A DNA stretch of 64,000 bases from Branchiostoma floridae. Its lineage: Eukaryota > Chordata > Leptocardii > Amphioxiformes > Branchiostomatidae. The notes beneath the pieces were generated by a model. It was not told the origin of the DNA and ran no database searches. It saw nothing but the letters and a program-made list of their open reading frames with translations. Shown here piece by piece: positions 1-10,439 of the stretch (positions within the stretch are counted from its first letter, which is position 1; each line of letters begins with the position of its first letter). Where the stretch lies: assembly GCF_000003815.2 (NCBI RefSeq), contig NC_049992.1, positions 1,821,379-1,885,378 on the forward strand. Direction: 5' to 3'. The position numbers and the translations under genes are program-made.

Positions 1-473
1 CTCCTCCCCTTCTTCTGGCTTGTACTCAGCGAGAATGAAGTTCTTTATAAGAGACATCAAATTAAAACGGCAAAGTAAAGCAGTGATGTGTTAAATCAGC
101 CTGGAAAATGGTTCCCCGTTCTTGGAATGGGTTAACAATTCACGAGGAACTATTTTTCAAAATTAAACCGTAAAATTAAGGTATTTTCGTCTCAAAGTTG
201 ACCACTTAACAGGGTTTTAGCGGTGCGTTTCGCTATTGTATTCGAGACGAGTTGCGCACTGCATGGGGTTTTCCGACATACCAGGTTATTGGACTGTTGA
301 AGGATCAACTGCTTCCAGGTCAAGCATACTTTCAGTGCAGTGTTGTTGCAATGTCACCTCAGTCTGCGATATGTCACAAAAAAACTTTGATACATTTAAA
401 GGATTACTGTACTCTTGAGGTTAATTTCTTACATTTTAAATATTATACTACAATGTAGAGGCTTTCCATTACA
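1..473. other. 5' flank, no gene seen
   Basis: I see no exon, RNA gene or clear mobile element here. The short open frames lack recognisable domains. Confidence 0.4.
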
Positions 474-672
474 TGCTGCAACATCTCACAATGTGGCAGT
501 TCTCATGGGTTTGTAACATTTTCTGTATTTTGTTGCTACACCCCACAATGTGGCAGTTCTCATGGGTTTGTAACATTTTCTGTATTTTGTTGCTACACCC
601 CACAATGTGGCAGTTCTCATGGGTTTGTAACATTTTCTGTACTTTGTTGCTACATCTCACAATGTGGCAGTT
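474..672. repeat. 57-bp minisatellite, about 3.4 copies
   Basis: The phrase atgtggcagttct recurs at 491, 548, 605 and 662, a period of exactly 57 bp. The copies are nearly identical, so both strands carry spurious open frames with repeated peptides. It lies upstream of the GLCE start exon. Confidence 0.9.
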
Positions 673-1120
673 CTTGGCAGCTGCCCAAGGCTGGATAGGG
701 AAGGGGCCAGCAGGGCAGGTTGGGAAAATTTGATCTGGGCAATTATAGAACTCACAAGCCTGGGAACATGGAAATATGATTGGGCTTGGTCGGGCCTTCA
801 TTTGATCGCTCTGCCCCAAAGTTAATAATGGATATTACAATGTTACTGACTGCCGTTTTATTGCCTCTTTGGTTGCAGAACAGTAGATTTGCTAAGGTGC
901 AGTCAAGTCAAAGGTTCAGGGGAAATTATTCCTGGCTGTCGTGACGTTGAAATAAAGTAGTATGTCTCTATCCATGGGTTCAGAGGGGAGTTACTGTTGG
1001 ATGCACATCGTACAGCGGACCAGGAAGGTACTAACTCCACATGGCATGTTGTGGTGTGTTTTGGAATCTGACTTGACGCTGGCTGGCTGGTGATGTTTAT
1101 TTATGTTTGTTTGTTTGTTT
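673..1120. other. GLCE upstream intron or flank
   Basis: No coding exon seen. The end is a TTTG-rich pyrimidine tract leading to an acceptor AG at 1123-1124, so this is probably an intron inside the 5' UTR. The true promoter would then lie farther upstream. Confidence 0.4.
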
Positions 1121-1140
1121 ACAGGTCTGATGTGTGAGTC

Positions 1141-1726
1141 ATGAGACTGATCAGCTCGCGGACCAACTTCAAGGCGCTATGGCTGGTGACGTTCATCTTC
1201 TGCGGTCTCAGCGTGACGTTCTGGAGTCGGCAGTGCCCCGAGGAGAGCCAGGCCCGCGCCCCGCTGGCCCGCGGCGACAGAGACTACTACGATAACGACA
1301 GGCCCGCGGCGGAGGAGCTGCCCGGGGCCGTGAAGGCGCCGCCGCACCACCTGAGCATCCTGACGGCGGACAGCGGGCAGCTGGCCGGGAACCTGGCGGG
1401 CGGCAACGCGCTGGCGGGCGGCAACGCGCTGGCGGGCGGGCGGCACAAGTACCAGCCCATGGAGTGCCTGATTAATGAGGAGTACAGCATCGAGTGCCGA
1501 CGCGAGAACGATGAGGTCTACCTGCCCTTCAGCTTCCTGGAGAAGTACTTCGAGGTTTCCGGGCACATCGCGGAGTACGACGGGTACGACAGGTTCGAGT
1601 GGCAGCACAGCTACTCCCGGATATACCAGCCGCGCGGCCCGTACACGCCCGCCGGCATCTTCATGTCATTCGAGAACTACAACGTGGAGATCAGGGACAG
1701 GGTCAAGGCCATCAGCGGGGTCGAAG
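1141..1726 (+). CDS. GLCE: Heparan sulfate glucuronyl C5-epimerase, first coding exon
   Basis: This exon encodes the N-terminal 195 codons of a D-glucuronyl C5-epimerase, the Golgi enzyme that turns D-glucuronate into L-iduronate in heparan sulfate and heparin. The start ATG follows a splice acceptor and 16 bases of 5' UTR. Residues about 11-28 form a hydrophobic type II membrane anchor after a short basic tail. A low-complexity stem follows, with LAGGNA repeated in tandem. The conserved luminal part starts near CLINEE and runs through YDGYDRFEW, HSYSRIY and FMSFENYNVE to GVEG, which matches vertebrate GLCE closely. The donor is g|gtaaac at 1726/1727 and leaves phase 1, which fits the next exon. 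The exon is GC-rich compared with its introns. Confidence 0.93.
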
Positions 1727-1786
1727 GTAAACATTAGTCTTACTTACATTATTCTTTCTTACACTGTAACCTTTGACCCCTGACCT

Positions 1787-1868
1787 TACAACGTGGAGAT
1801 CAGTGACCATGTCAAGGCCATCAGCGGGGCCGAAGGTAAAATGGCCTCACAGCGGGGTCAAAGGTAAA
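1787..1868 (+). repeat. Degenerate copies of GLCE exon 1 donor edge
   Basis: Just inside intron 1 the last ~45 bases of exon 1 and its donor recur once (1787-1840, ending gccgaaggtaaa). A shorter copy follows at about 1842-1868. These are tandem duplications of an exon-intron border. Point changes break the reading frame, so they are not expected to code. The proximal donor at 1727 is the intact one. Confidence 0.8.
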
Positions 1869-3201
1869 AAAAGCCTTTTTTCTTTGATCTCTAACCCTAA
1901 ACCATACAAACTGGAAGGTACACCAGCCAAGGTGCACTCGTTCTCATTGAAATGTCGAAAATGGCATTTTTTTGGTCGAAAAATAGATCGGCTTTATTTT
2001 CACTGAAAACTACCTGGTTGTTTAGGAAAATTCCTCTTTTAACCATACCCAAAAAATTGCAACTTATTATTTTCGGTCCCATTGGTAATGCATTACAGGG
2101 CAGGTAACAAACGTTACCGGTAACGTTTGTTACAACAGTAGACTTTACCCTGTTTTCTTCGAAAGGACTCACCTTATTCAATTGACTACATTATTTAGGT
2201 ATAAGCAGATGTCCCTAGGGACATTTGGAAAGTGGGCAGCTTTTTTACACCAGGTCAAATGGGAAGTTTAGACAGCATCAAACAATGGTAACGTTTGTTA
2301 CAGTCATTTCTGTACAACATTTTGTTAAGCAAGGTGGGATACAAATGACAGTCAACAACCCTTTCTTGTTTCTTTAGAAAGCCAGAAAAACTGTACAGCG
2401 TCACAAAAACGGCAGTTTCTAGTCTTATACGTGCATAATATAACCGTGGCAACCATCATACTAGTGGTGGTAACGTTTGTTACAGAATCTGGTGACAGGC
2501 ATAAACCACCTCACACAGCCTTCAAGATCAGTGATAGTAGCGATCTGACGTGATCGGTCAGAGGGCCTGGTCAGCTGGTTTCACCTGCCGAACAATCATT
2601 CTGGGAACTGAATTATTACATTTTTGGGTACTATTTGAATTCTTCGTTTCTTCTCAGGCGACAGCCATTTTTTAGGGTTTGAAATCCCACCAGTGGCTAT
2701 AATAATCTTCTAACCCATCAAACTATACGAATGTTGTGGTGCATCTTTTGTAAAACATTACTGGGGTTGTGGAAAAATGAAGGAACCAGTGATATTGTCG
2801 ATAATTTGCTCCATATCAAGGCGTAAAGTCAGGCGACAGCATTTCGACATTTAAATGAGAACGAGCCAGTGGTTGATTTGAAAGTTCATCTATGTCAGTA
2901 GAAATCATTCTAGATGAAGTTAAACAGTAATTTCCAGCACCATTCCTTAGCAAAGACTGGAACCGATCAGTCAAACATCTGGGTAAGTCCCATATTTCCT
3001 GTATTGGAAATGGAAGTTACAGGTTAACTATATTCAGTACCAAAGGTGTTTATTTGTCATTCTGCTCCAGTTTAGATTCTTGTCTGAAATCTGTCATTTG
3101 TGTGTAGTTGTTAGCCAGAGGACATTGTGAAGATGGGGTTGGGAGGGAAACCTGCTTCCTGCTGACATATTCCTTCCAGCATGGGACTTAGGCTCCAGTT
3201 A
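1869..3201. other. GLCE intron 1, unassigned stretch
   Basis: No exon recognised. It contains a perfect 30-bp palindrome at 2104-2133. The motif gtaacgtttgttaca occurs within that palindrome and again near 2288 and 2470, suggesting an unclassified small mobile element. Confidence 0.45.
2104..2133. repeat. Perfect 30-bp palindrome
   Basis: The arms gtaacaaacgttac and its complement meet at a CCGG-like centre with no mismatch. One arm sequence recurs at about 2288 and 2470 in direct orientation. The function is unknown. Confidence 0.85.
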
Positions 3202-3711
3202 AGGGTTGGACAAGTCCACTAGCCCTATTGTATTGGTGTGCAGGGTTGGACACGTCCACTAGACCTATTGTCCTGGTGTGCAGGGTTGGACACGTCCACT
3301 AGCCCTATTGTCCCGGTGTGCAGGGTTGGACACGTCCACTAGCCCTATTGTATTGGTGTGCAGGGTTGGACACGTCCACTAGCCCTATTGTCCCGGTGTG
3401 CAGGGTTGGACACGTCCACTAGACCTATTGTCCTGGTGTGCAGGGTTGGACACGTCCACTAGACCTATTGTCCTGGTGTGCAGGGTTGGACAAGTCCACT
3501 AGCCCTATTGTATTGGTGTGCAGGGTTGGACAAGTCCACTAGCCCTATTGTCCTGGTGTGCAGGGTTGGACACGTCCACTAGCCCTATTGTATTGGTGTG
3601 CAGGGTTGGACACGTCCACTAGACCTATTGTCCTGGTGTGCAGGGTTGGACACGTCCACTAGCCCTATTGTATTGGTGTGCAGGGTTGGACACGTCCACT
3701 AGCCCTATTGC
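3201..3711. repeat. 40-bp minisatellite, about 12.7 copies
   Basis: The unit begins with agggttggac and holds ccactag plus 'ctattg' and is exactly 40 bp. Variants at a few positions (tattg/tcctg/tcccg, gcc/gac) mark sub-types in a non-random order. It grew from the terminal sequence of the surrounding transposon. Confidence 0.93.
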
Positions 3712-3912
3712 CCAGGGCAAGTGAAATTGATGATCGGACAAGTGCATGTCCTACCCTGCTTGCCTGATCGGCCAAGTATGATTTTCCATAGAAAAAAGTC
3801 ATTTAAATTTTGGGCATTGCCAAGTGAAAAGTTCTTTTGGACAGCTAATTTTTTTCACTCGCTTGCCCGATAGGACTGGTGATCATGAATTTCAGAAAAG
3901 TTGTCCAGCCCT
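3202..3912. mobile_element. Non-autonomous DNA transposon with expanded left end
   Basis: The left end agggttggacaa and right end ttgtccagccct are inverted with 11 of 12 matches. The body contains further lines of the 'gcaagtg...cttgccc' type that recur near 50317-50400, suggesting a family. No transposase frame is visible. The left terminus has been amplified into a 40-bp tandem array. Confidence 0.6.
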
Positions 3913-5640
3913 GTAGTTTATGTTGAACCAACAAGTGAGGAAGGAAGAATTTAGGATATCGTTGTCCTGAGCTGATTTTACCAGATCCATTCTGATCAAC
4001 CTTCAAATGATTATCATTCCATAGTTATATGTTATAATGACAATTAAGCTCATTTGTAAATCACTAAACCAAACAAGTAGCTTATCCATTTTGCAAATTT
4101 AAATGTAAACAGTTTTATCAATTCAACCCAAAAAAATACATGTTGCAACATGAGAATATGCATGTTCCTGGCCATGAGCATGCATGTTGCAACATGAGAA
4201 TATTCATGTTCCTGAAGCATCCCCAGCCCGCCCGCCATGGCTCCATCCATAAAACATGACCTACAACAAACCGACAGGAAAGGCCGGAGGATATTACGTG
4301 TCAGCGCCGGGAAAGCCGGGATTCGGGGATATTACGTGTCAGCGCCGGGAAAGCCGGGATTCGGGGAACAGTCGCTGCGCTCTGCTTTATGACACGGCGT
4401 TATGCATTTTTAAAGGATTCCTTTATCCGCTAAGCCGGGATGCCATCTCTGGCTCGTAAGTGCTTTTAGCAGCTCCCTGAGTCGGAGAGGCGAGATGGGT
4501 GCGATGCGTCGGAGAGGCGAGATGGGTGCGATGCCGGCGGGCTGAGAAATTATTCTTCCCATCTTCAAGTGTCACCCTGATGTTCAGTCAGGGCTGCAGG
4601 AAGGAGCGGCTGTTATCTGCTAACAAACAGCACTTTAATTGCTGCCCATTCCCGTCATTATCGCCGCCCGTCCCCCCATCATTACCTGCTTCAGTCTCTC
4701 CTGAGGCAGCATAAGCTGGGGGATCTGCCAGCCACACGGGAGTTGGCTCGGAATTTTACTCTCTCGCTCACACAAACAGTCCTGTCACTGGAATGTTAAC
4801 TTCTCATAAATTTCCAGGAGCTGATGATTTAGCCACATCAATTTTATTTCTTGCTTCTGGGATTTTTTACAGATAAATGTTGACTATTAACCTCAGAACA
4901 GGCTTAAAATAAAGTCTACCAATGTTTTATTTTCAGCTCATGTTTGAAATATCTGTTATGGTCTCCTGATGAAATTGTTTTTAAAATGTCTGAAAAACAA
5001 AAAATAGAACTGGTGTAGCCCAATATATTATGATTGCTTGAAGATTGAAGGTTTCCTCCAGAGTCCGTCTCCGAAAGGTCACTTTGTGCTCCGTCTGCTG
5101 CGGATCTGATGGGAGGCAGGAGGCGGCGGAGACATGTTTGGTTGCCATGCCAACCAGTCGGCTGTCAGATAAATCGTTGTATCACCAAGGTGAAGTTCTC
5201 AAATGTGTGTTTGTATGACTCCAGAATACTCGGATTGGGGAGTCATCGTTATTTAGTTCCCAAACTCTCGGATGTCAGACAAATTTTTGCCAAGGTTAAG
5301 TTTTTAGGTGTCTGTGAGCAGCAGAATTGGAGAGTGCTTGGCTCCGGGAATCATTGTTTCTGTGACCACGATGAGAACTTACCCACCCATACCGTTATGC
5401 AGGGTTTTATTGGTTGTTACCACGACGTGCATTACCGTTTTACGCGGGAAAGTTGATGATGCCTGCCCGTAAAAACGGCGACCGAACCTGTAAACCAGAT
5501 TGCCTGGAGGTCGTAAACCGGCAGCGTGATGTCCCTTTCATGTTTCTTACCTGCTGCAATTACAGTAATTGTTTAACATTCGCTTCACATGAAATATTTA
5601 CCTGATGCTGGTCAAATATAAGTCTTAACATTCAGCTTCG
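3913..5640. other. GLCE intron 1, unassigned stretch with short duplications
   Basis: No exon recognised. There is a two-copy repeat around 4138-4216 (catgttgcaacatgag). A ~45-bp unit is repeated about 2.3 times at 4275-4372 (attacgtgtcagcgccggg). The rest is single-copy by eye. Confidence 0.4.
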
Positions 5641-6470
5641 TGCAGCACAGACAAGTCTAACTACCGGAGTATCAAATGTTATATAACGCACAGACAAGCC
5701 TAACTACCGGAGTACCCAATGTTGTTATATAAGGCACAAACAAGCCTAACTACCGGAGTATCCAATGTTATATAACGCACAGACAAGCCTAACTACCGGA
5801 GTATCCAATGTTGTTATATAAGGCACAAACAAGCCTAACTACTGGAGTACCCAATGTTGTTATATAAGGCACAAACAAGCCTAACTACTGGAGTACCCAA
5901 TGTTGTTATATAAGGCACAAACAAGCCTAACTACTGGAGTATCCAATGTTGTTATATAACTATAAGGCACAAACAAGCCTAACTACTGGAGTACCCAATG
6001 TTGTTATATAAGGCACAAACAAGCCTAACTACCGGAGTACCCAATGTTGTTATATAAGGCACAAACAAGCCTAACTACTGGAGTATCCAATGTTGTTATA
6101 TAAGGCACAAACAAGTCTAACTACTGGAGTATCCAATGTTGTTATATAAGGCACAAACAAGCCTAACTACTGGAGTACCCAATGTTGTTATATAAGGCAC
6201 AAACAAGCCTAACTACTGGAGTACCCAATGTTGTTACATGTATATAAGGCACAAACAAGCCTAACTACTGGAGTACCCAATGTTGTTAAAGGCATGACAT
6301 ATAGGAATCCTGAACAATACATACATATATTAGCTGTGGTGCTGTTATAATGTTCAGCTTTGTGCAGCACACTGTCAAGTCTAACCACCCAATGTTATAT
6401 CCCAGTGTAGGCATGACAAACAGGTCTAACTACCGGAGTACCCAATGTTATCTTAGTATGATGGTGTATG
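5641..6470. repeat. 46-bp minisatellite, about 14 copies plus decayed flanks
   Basis: The unit holds gcctaactac, ggagtaccc and ttgttatataag and is 46 bp in the regular core, about 5690-6290. The copies on both edges are shorter and diverged (for example 6380-6455). Inserted bases (such as 'actata' near 5958 and 'catgta' near 6236) mark individual copies. Confidence 0.92.
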
Positions 6471-7077
6471 ACACCTGAACAGAAAATACTTTATTTTGTA
6501 TATGAAAATAAGCTTGAAATTTAGTACAAAATCACACTTGATGAAGGCAGTTGTTCTTGAATCAGTAACTATGATTGGCTTTTACTACTGCATGATTTTA
6601 TGTGATTACCAATCGGCCATATGTCATGATAAAAGCTATTTGAGTTAGAGGTTGCACAGAAGCATGTAGTTGTGGATCCAGAGTCGGACATTGTTGCAGT
6701 GATATAGACATCATGCTGATTCCCTCTTATGTTCTACTGACGTCACAAATTGCTGGACATGAAGGCAAGGTTTGCTGGGGGTTCAGTCCCCGAGCCTTTG
6801 CTACAGAGGCCCAACGCCTACACAGAAGAATATATCCCATTCATGACTCGTGTTTTTTTGAAGGGATTCCTATTTATCCCACCGAAATGTGGGTCTTTGT
6901 GTGGATTATCTACGGCCGATTCCTGCATGCATCCAGATGGACTTTACTGTGAGGATTAACAGCTGAAGTCTGGTGATAACAGATTTGACAGATTGTAGAA
7001 GTTTCCGTGCGGCGCGAGGCTCGTTGTGCCGGCTGAGTTATCACTTGTGAAAGGGTAGGTTTGAAATATTCATTTCT
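6471..7077. other. GLCE intron 1, nothing assigned
   Basis: No exon, tRNA or element recognised. A tRNA-like B box near 6778 was considered and rejected. Confidence 0.35.
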
Positions 7078-7492
7078 GGGTGGGGTGATCATGGAAGTGG
7101 CCTTGTCTCTGATTGGTTGATCATGGAAGTGGCCTTGTCTCTGATTGGTTGATCATGGAAGTGGCCTTGTCTCTGATTGGTTGATCATGGAAGTGGCCTT
7201 GTCTCTGATTGGTTGATCATGGAAGTGGCCTTGTCTCTGATTGGTTGATCATGGAAGTGGCCTTGTCTCTGATTGGTTGATCATGGAAGTGGCCTTGTCT
7301 CTGATTGGTTGATCATGGAAGTGGCCTTGTCTCTGATTGGTTGATCATGGAAGTGGCCTTGTCTCTGATTGGTTGATCATGGAAGTGGCCTTGTCTTTGA
7401 TTAATCGATCATGGAAGTGGCCTTGTCTCTGATTGGTTGATCATGGAAGTGGCCTTGTCTCTGATTGGTTGATCATGGAAGTGGCCTTGTCT
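7078..7492. repeat. 32-bp minisatellite, about 12.7 copies
   Basis: The unit gatcatggaagtggccttgt plus ctctgattggtt is 32 bp and almost invariant. One copy near 7397-7410 is variant (tttgattaatc). It ends about 45 bases before the first exon 2 copy of GLCE. Confidence 0.94.
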
Positions 7493-7538
7493 CGGAAAGT
7501 TATGTCTCTAAAACATCTTTGTTTGTTTGTTTGTTTAG

Positions 7539-7622
7539 GAGTTCCCGTGTCGACCCAGTGGGGACCCGACCCGTACTTCTACCCGATCCAGATCGCCCAG
7601 TTCGGCCTGAGCCACTACAGTA
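7539..7622 (+). pseudogene. Dead duplicate of GLCE exon 2, copy 1
   Basis: This is a truncated copy of the 5' part of GLCE exon 2, with its own TTTG tract and acceptor AG at 7537-7538. The frame reads [16 protein letters not shown] and on to HYS, then leaves homology at cactacagt. No donor is present, so inclusion would not restore the protein. It is about 97% identical to the real exon, so it is recent. Confidence 0.85.
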
Positions 7623-7665
7623 CTGACCGTTGTTTGTTTGTTTGTTTGTTTGTTTGTTTGTTTAG

Positions 7666-7748
7666 GTGTGCCCGTGTCGACCCAGTGGGGACCCGACCCG
7701 TACTTCTACCCGATCCAGATCGCCCAGTTCGGCCTGAGCCACTACAGT
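7666..7748 (+). pseudogene. Dead duplicate of GLCE exon 2, copy 2
   Basis: This second truncated copy starts after an AG at 7664-7665 behind a longer TTTG run. It stops at the same point (cactacagtactgacc) as copy 1. The shared break shows tandem expansion of one unit of about 119-127 bp, with the TTTG number changing between copies. Confidence 0.85.
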
Positions 7749-7784
7749 ACTGACCATTGTTTGTTTGTTTGTTTGTTTGTTTAG

Positions 7785-8048
7785 GAGTGCCGGTGTCGAC
7801 CCAGTGGGGGCCCGACCCGTACTTCTACCCGATCCAGATCGCCCAGTTTGGGCTCAGCCACTACAGTAAGAACCTGACGGAGAAAGAGCCTCGCGTAACC
7901 GTGTACGAGCGTGGAGACGGCCGGGTGGGGACCAGATGGGAGGTGCCGGGGAAACTGTCGCCGGGGAAACTGTCACCGGGGAAACCAGTGCAGCTAGAGT
8001 CGGTTACAGACAAGGACTGTGGCTGCAGGGTCCTACAGTTCAGCACAG
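7785..8048 (+). CDS. GLCE: Heparan sulfate glucuronyl C5-epimerase, exon 2
   Basis: This is the complete third copy and the only one that carries on past HYSK into NLTEKEPRVTVYE, as vertebrate GLCE does. It enters in phase 2/1 (GA completes a Gly codon with the G left by exon 1) and leaves in phase 1 at cacag|gtgag. The stretch [10 protein letters not shown]-like (here [18 protein letters not shown]) belongs to the conserved substrate-binding half. A small insertion repeats PGKLS in tandem. About 35 residues that should follow (the end of the beta-rich domain) are not visible before 10313 and probably lie in the gap. Confidence 0.92.
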
Positions 8049-8232
8049 GTGAGACTCTAGACTCTTATTTACAGGTGTTCAGCACAGGTGAGACTGTACA
8101 CTCTTATTCACAGGTGTGTAACACAGGTGAGACTGTACACTCTTATATACAGGTGTTCAGCACAGGTGAGACTGTAGACTCTTATTTACAGGTGCTCAGC
8201 ACAGGTTTTCAACACAGGTGTCCACCACAGGT
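8041..8232 (+). repeat. 39-bp minisatellite of GLCE exon 2 donor edge
   Basis: The exon end plus donor, cagcacaggtgagact, recurs at 8041, 8080, about 8119 and 8158, a period of 39 bp. Decayed units follow to 8232. Each unit also holds ttatttacaggtg, an acceptor-like sequence, so every repeat looks like a tiny intron with both signals. The first donor (8049) is taken as the real one because it keeps the protein in register with the family. Confidence 0.88.
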
Positions 8233-8457
8233 GAGCTGACGACTGTAGACTCTTATTAAATCAAGTGGTGAAAGGATAGTTTATTACAATCTAACAAAAG
8301 AGCAAAAGTCAAGATTTATTTCATGGTAACCATGGTAACATGCGAGTCAGTGGAAAATGTGCTGCAGTGAATGTTGACTGCTGCCTGCAGAGTTGGGTGA
8401 GTTTTACACAGATTTATAGGAATCTGTGTAAGCTGTGTGCAGCTGGCTTGTTGGCCT

Positions 8458-8722
8458 TTCTTTGCCACATTATCCTGAACTTTGCCACATTATCCTGAAC
8501 TTTGCCACATTACCCTGAACTTTGCCACATTATCCTGAACTTTGCCACATTACCCTGAACTTTGCCACATTACCCTGAACTTTGCCACATTACCCTGAAC
8601 TTTGCCACATTGTCCTGAACTTTGCCACATTATCCTGAACTTTGCCACATTATCCTGAACTTTGCCACATTATCCTGAACTTTGCCACATTATCCTGAAC
8701 TTTGCCACATTGTCCTGAACGT
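8458..8722. repeat. 20-bp minisatellite, about 13 copies
   Basis: The unit tttgccacattatcctgaac is exactly 20 bp. One site varies among tatc, tacc and tgtc. It lies in GLCE intron 2. Confidence 0.95.
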
Positions 8723-9104
8723 TGCCTGTAGTAAACACTAGCAGGGCCCCCTAACAAGGGGAAGGAGTACTGCAGCTAGGTTGTATTGAAAAAAAGAATA
8801 ATATGCTAAGGCTAACCTCATATATGCAACAGTAAAAACATGATTGTATTTTTTTGTCCTTTGTACAATACCCACCCACTCTTATCTGAAAACTGCAGGC
8901 AGACACCAGAAATACCTGCACAGCTCCAGCACCTGCACTAACCTGCATATGCAGGTGGTATTTAGAGCCCTGCTACTGTACAAAGCCGGTATGTTGTGCC
9001 CAGAGGCAACTTACCAGTTATGCAAAGCAAAGAAACAAAATTTCATTGTTGAGCTGTACCATACTCAGCTGTACCTGTGTGTTTGTTTGTTTTCAGACGC
9101 CCCA
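8723..9104. other. GLCE intron 2, nothing assigned
   Basis: No exon recognised. The last bases (gtttgttttcagacgcccc) resemble an acceptor but no GLCE sequence follows it; the mobile element starts instead. Confidence 0.35.
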
Positions 9105-10037
9105 CAGGGCTCGAATTAACCACTTGCCAACCCCCTCCGCGCAAGTAGTTTTCTCTGTGCGCAAGTTGTTCAGAAAGTCAGGTTGCACACGGCGCAACTT
9201 GATTTTTTGGGTAAACAAAACGATCCTTAAGTTACAGGCCCTTTACTAAAAAAATATCAGAAAATGTGCACCCTGTTTTGGGGATGAACGCCTTTGGTAA
9301 GCCCTAATTTTCCGCCAGAAACTTTGCTCAAAGTTCAAAATTTGCGGATTTCGGCCGCTATAGAGCCGCCATTTTAAATCTACCTTCAAGTCTCGGGCAA
9401 AATCTCGCACTAACTCACATCTCACGAATAGCGAGTCATACCTCATTGGCCATTTCGGCATGACGTAGCGCGTCTGGGCGCGGCTACTGGTGGAATATCT
9501 GATGACCCAACGCTGTGTTCGCGGGAGAAAATCACGCAGCAAGGCATGAGACTTTGACAATGTAAATACGAAAACTCATCGACTGCCTAATGTCCTTGCC
9601 GATAAGTACATGTATAGGCTTATTTTGAAGGTTTTTTTTGTGCTTGTTTGGGACAATACTGTCGATGGAATGCGGGAAAAACAGCTAGTGTGACGATGAC
9701 TATATTGGGGAGGGGTGCAAGGTCGGCACTGTTCAATGGAGGTCGCGATTTTTTCACGGTTCTTTGAGATATTATTTTTGTTGCAGTCTTTATTTTCAAA
9801 AGATCGATAAATGGATGTTGTTTATTGAGAAAAGTGCGCTAATTTGCCCTGCATCTTTTTTTTTGTGCTTTATTTCTTTGACTGAAATGAACTGTTTTTA
9901 CAGATAATTGATAAGTAGCTAATTTGGAGAAAGTAACAACTTGGAAGTGGCGCAACCTGAAATGCTGTTGGCGCAAGTTGGTTTTTGATTCAGGTTGCCG
10001 CCTGCGCAACCTGGCTAAAAAAAGTATTTCGAGGCCT
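9105..10037. mobile_element. 933-bp non-autonomous DNA transposon
   Basis: The ends are inverted and imperfect: CAGGGCTCGAATTA on the left and TATTTCGAGGCCT on the right. Both ends are flanked by GCCCCA (9099-9104 and 10038-10043), a plausible target duplication. Subterminal blocks rich in gcgcaagtt / gcgcaacctg are repeated at both ends. There is no transposase. A 104-residue open frame on the - strand inside it has no recognisable domain. Confidence 0.6.
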
Positions 10038-10043
10038 GCCCCA

Positions 10044-10312
10044 CCATGATGTTAGGGTTGGGTGCTGTTGGTCCATGTAAACCATACTGATCATGAACTA
10101 TGTTTTTTAGACACGCTTCCGGCCGGCTCTGGGCCCACCCTGATGTTAGGGTTAGGGTTAGGAGCATACATGTAGCCTTACTGAGCTGGATTTTTATGTT
10201 ATCAGACACCCCTCCCCCCCGCTCCGGGCCCACCCTGATGTTAGGGTTAGGTTTAGGTTAGGGGTAGGAGCATACATGTACCTGTAGCCTTACTGAGCTG
10301 TATCTGTTTTTC
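10044..10312. repeat. Tandem duplication with TTAGGG-like core
   Basis: A block starting gggcccaccctgatg and containing (gttagg)n occurs at about 10131 and again near 10225. Each copy is followed by gagcatacatgta and ccttactgagctg. A shorter relative stands at about 10040. It runs into the assembly gap. Confidence 0.7.
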
Positions 10313-10439
10313 NNNNNNNNNNNNNNNNNNNNNNNNNNNNNNNNNNNNNNNNNNNNNNNNNNNNNNNNNNNNNNNNNNNNNNNNNNNNNNNNNNNNNNNN
10401 NNNNNNNNNNNNNNNNNNNNNNNNNNNNNNNNNNNNNNN
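10313..10439. other. Assembly gap (127 N)
   Basis: Run of N. By comparison with vertebrate GLCE about 35 codons and one splice acceptor are missing between 8048 and 10440. They would fit here. Confidence 0.95.

Noticed and set aside
469-819. 116-residue open frame with repeated NCHIVGCSNK
   Set aside because: Reads through a 57-bp minisatellite; no other support.
6740-6800. tRNA-like B box (ggttcagtccc)
   Set aside because: No matching A box, acceptor stem or anticodon arm.
3201-8722. CRISPR-like direct repeats
   Set aside because: Units are contiguous with no unique spacers, and the surroundings are eukaryotic introns.
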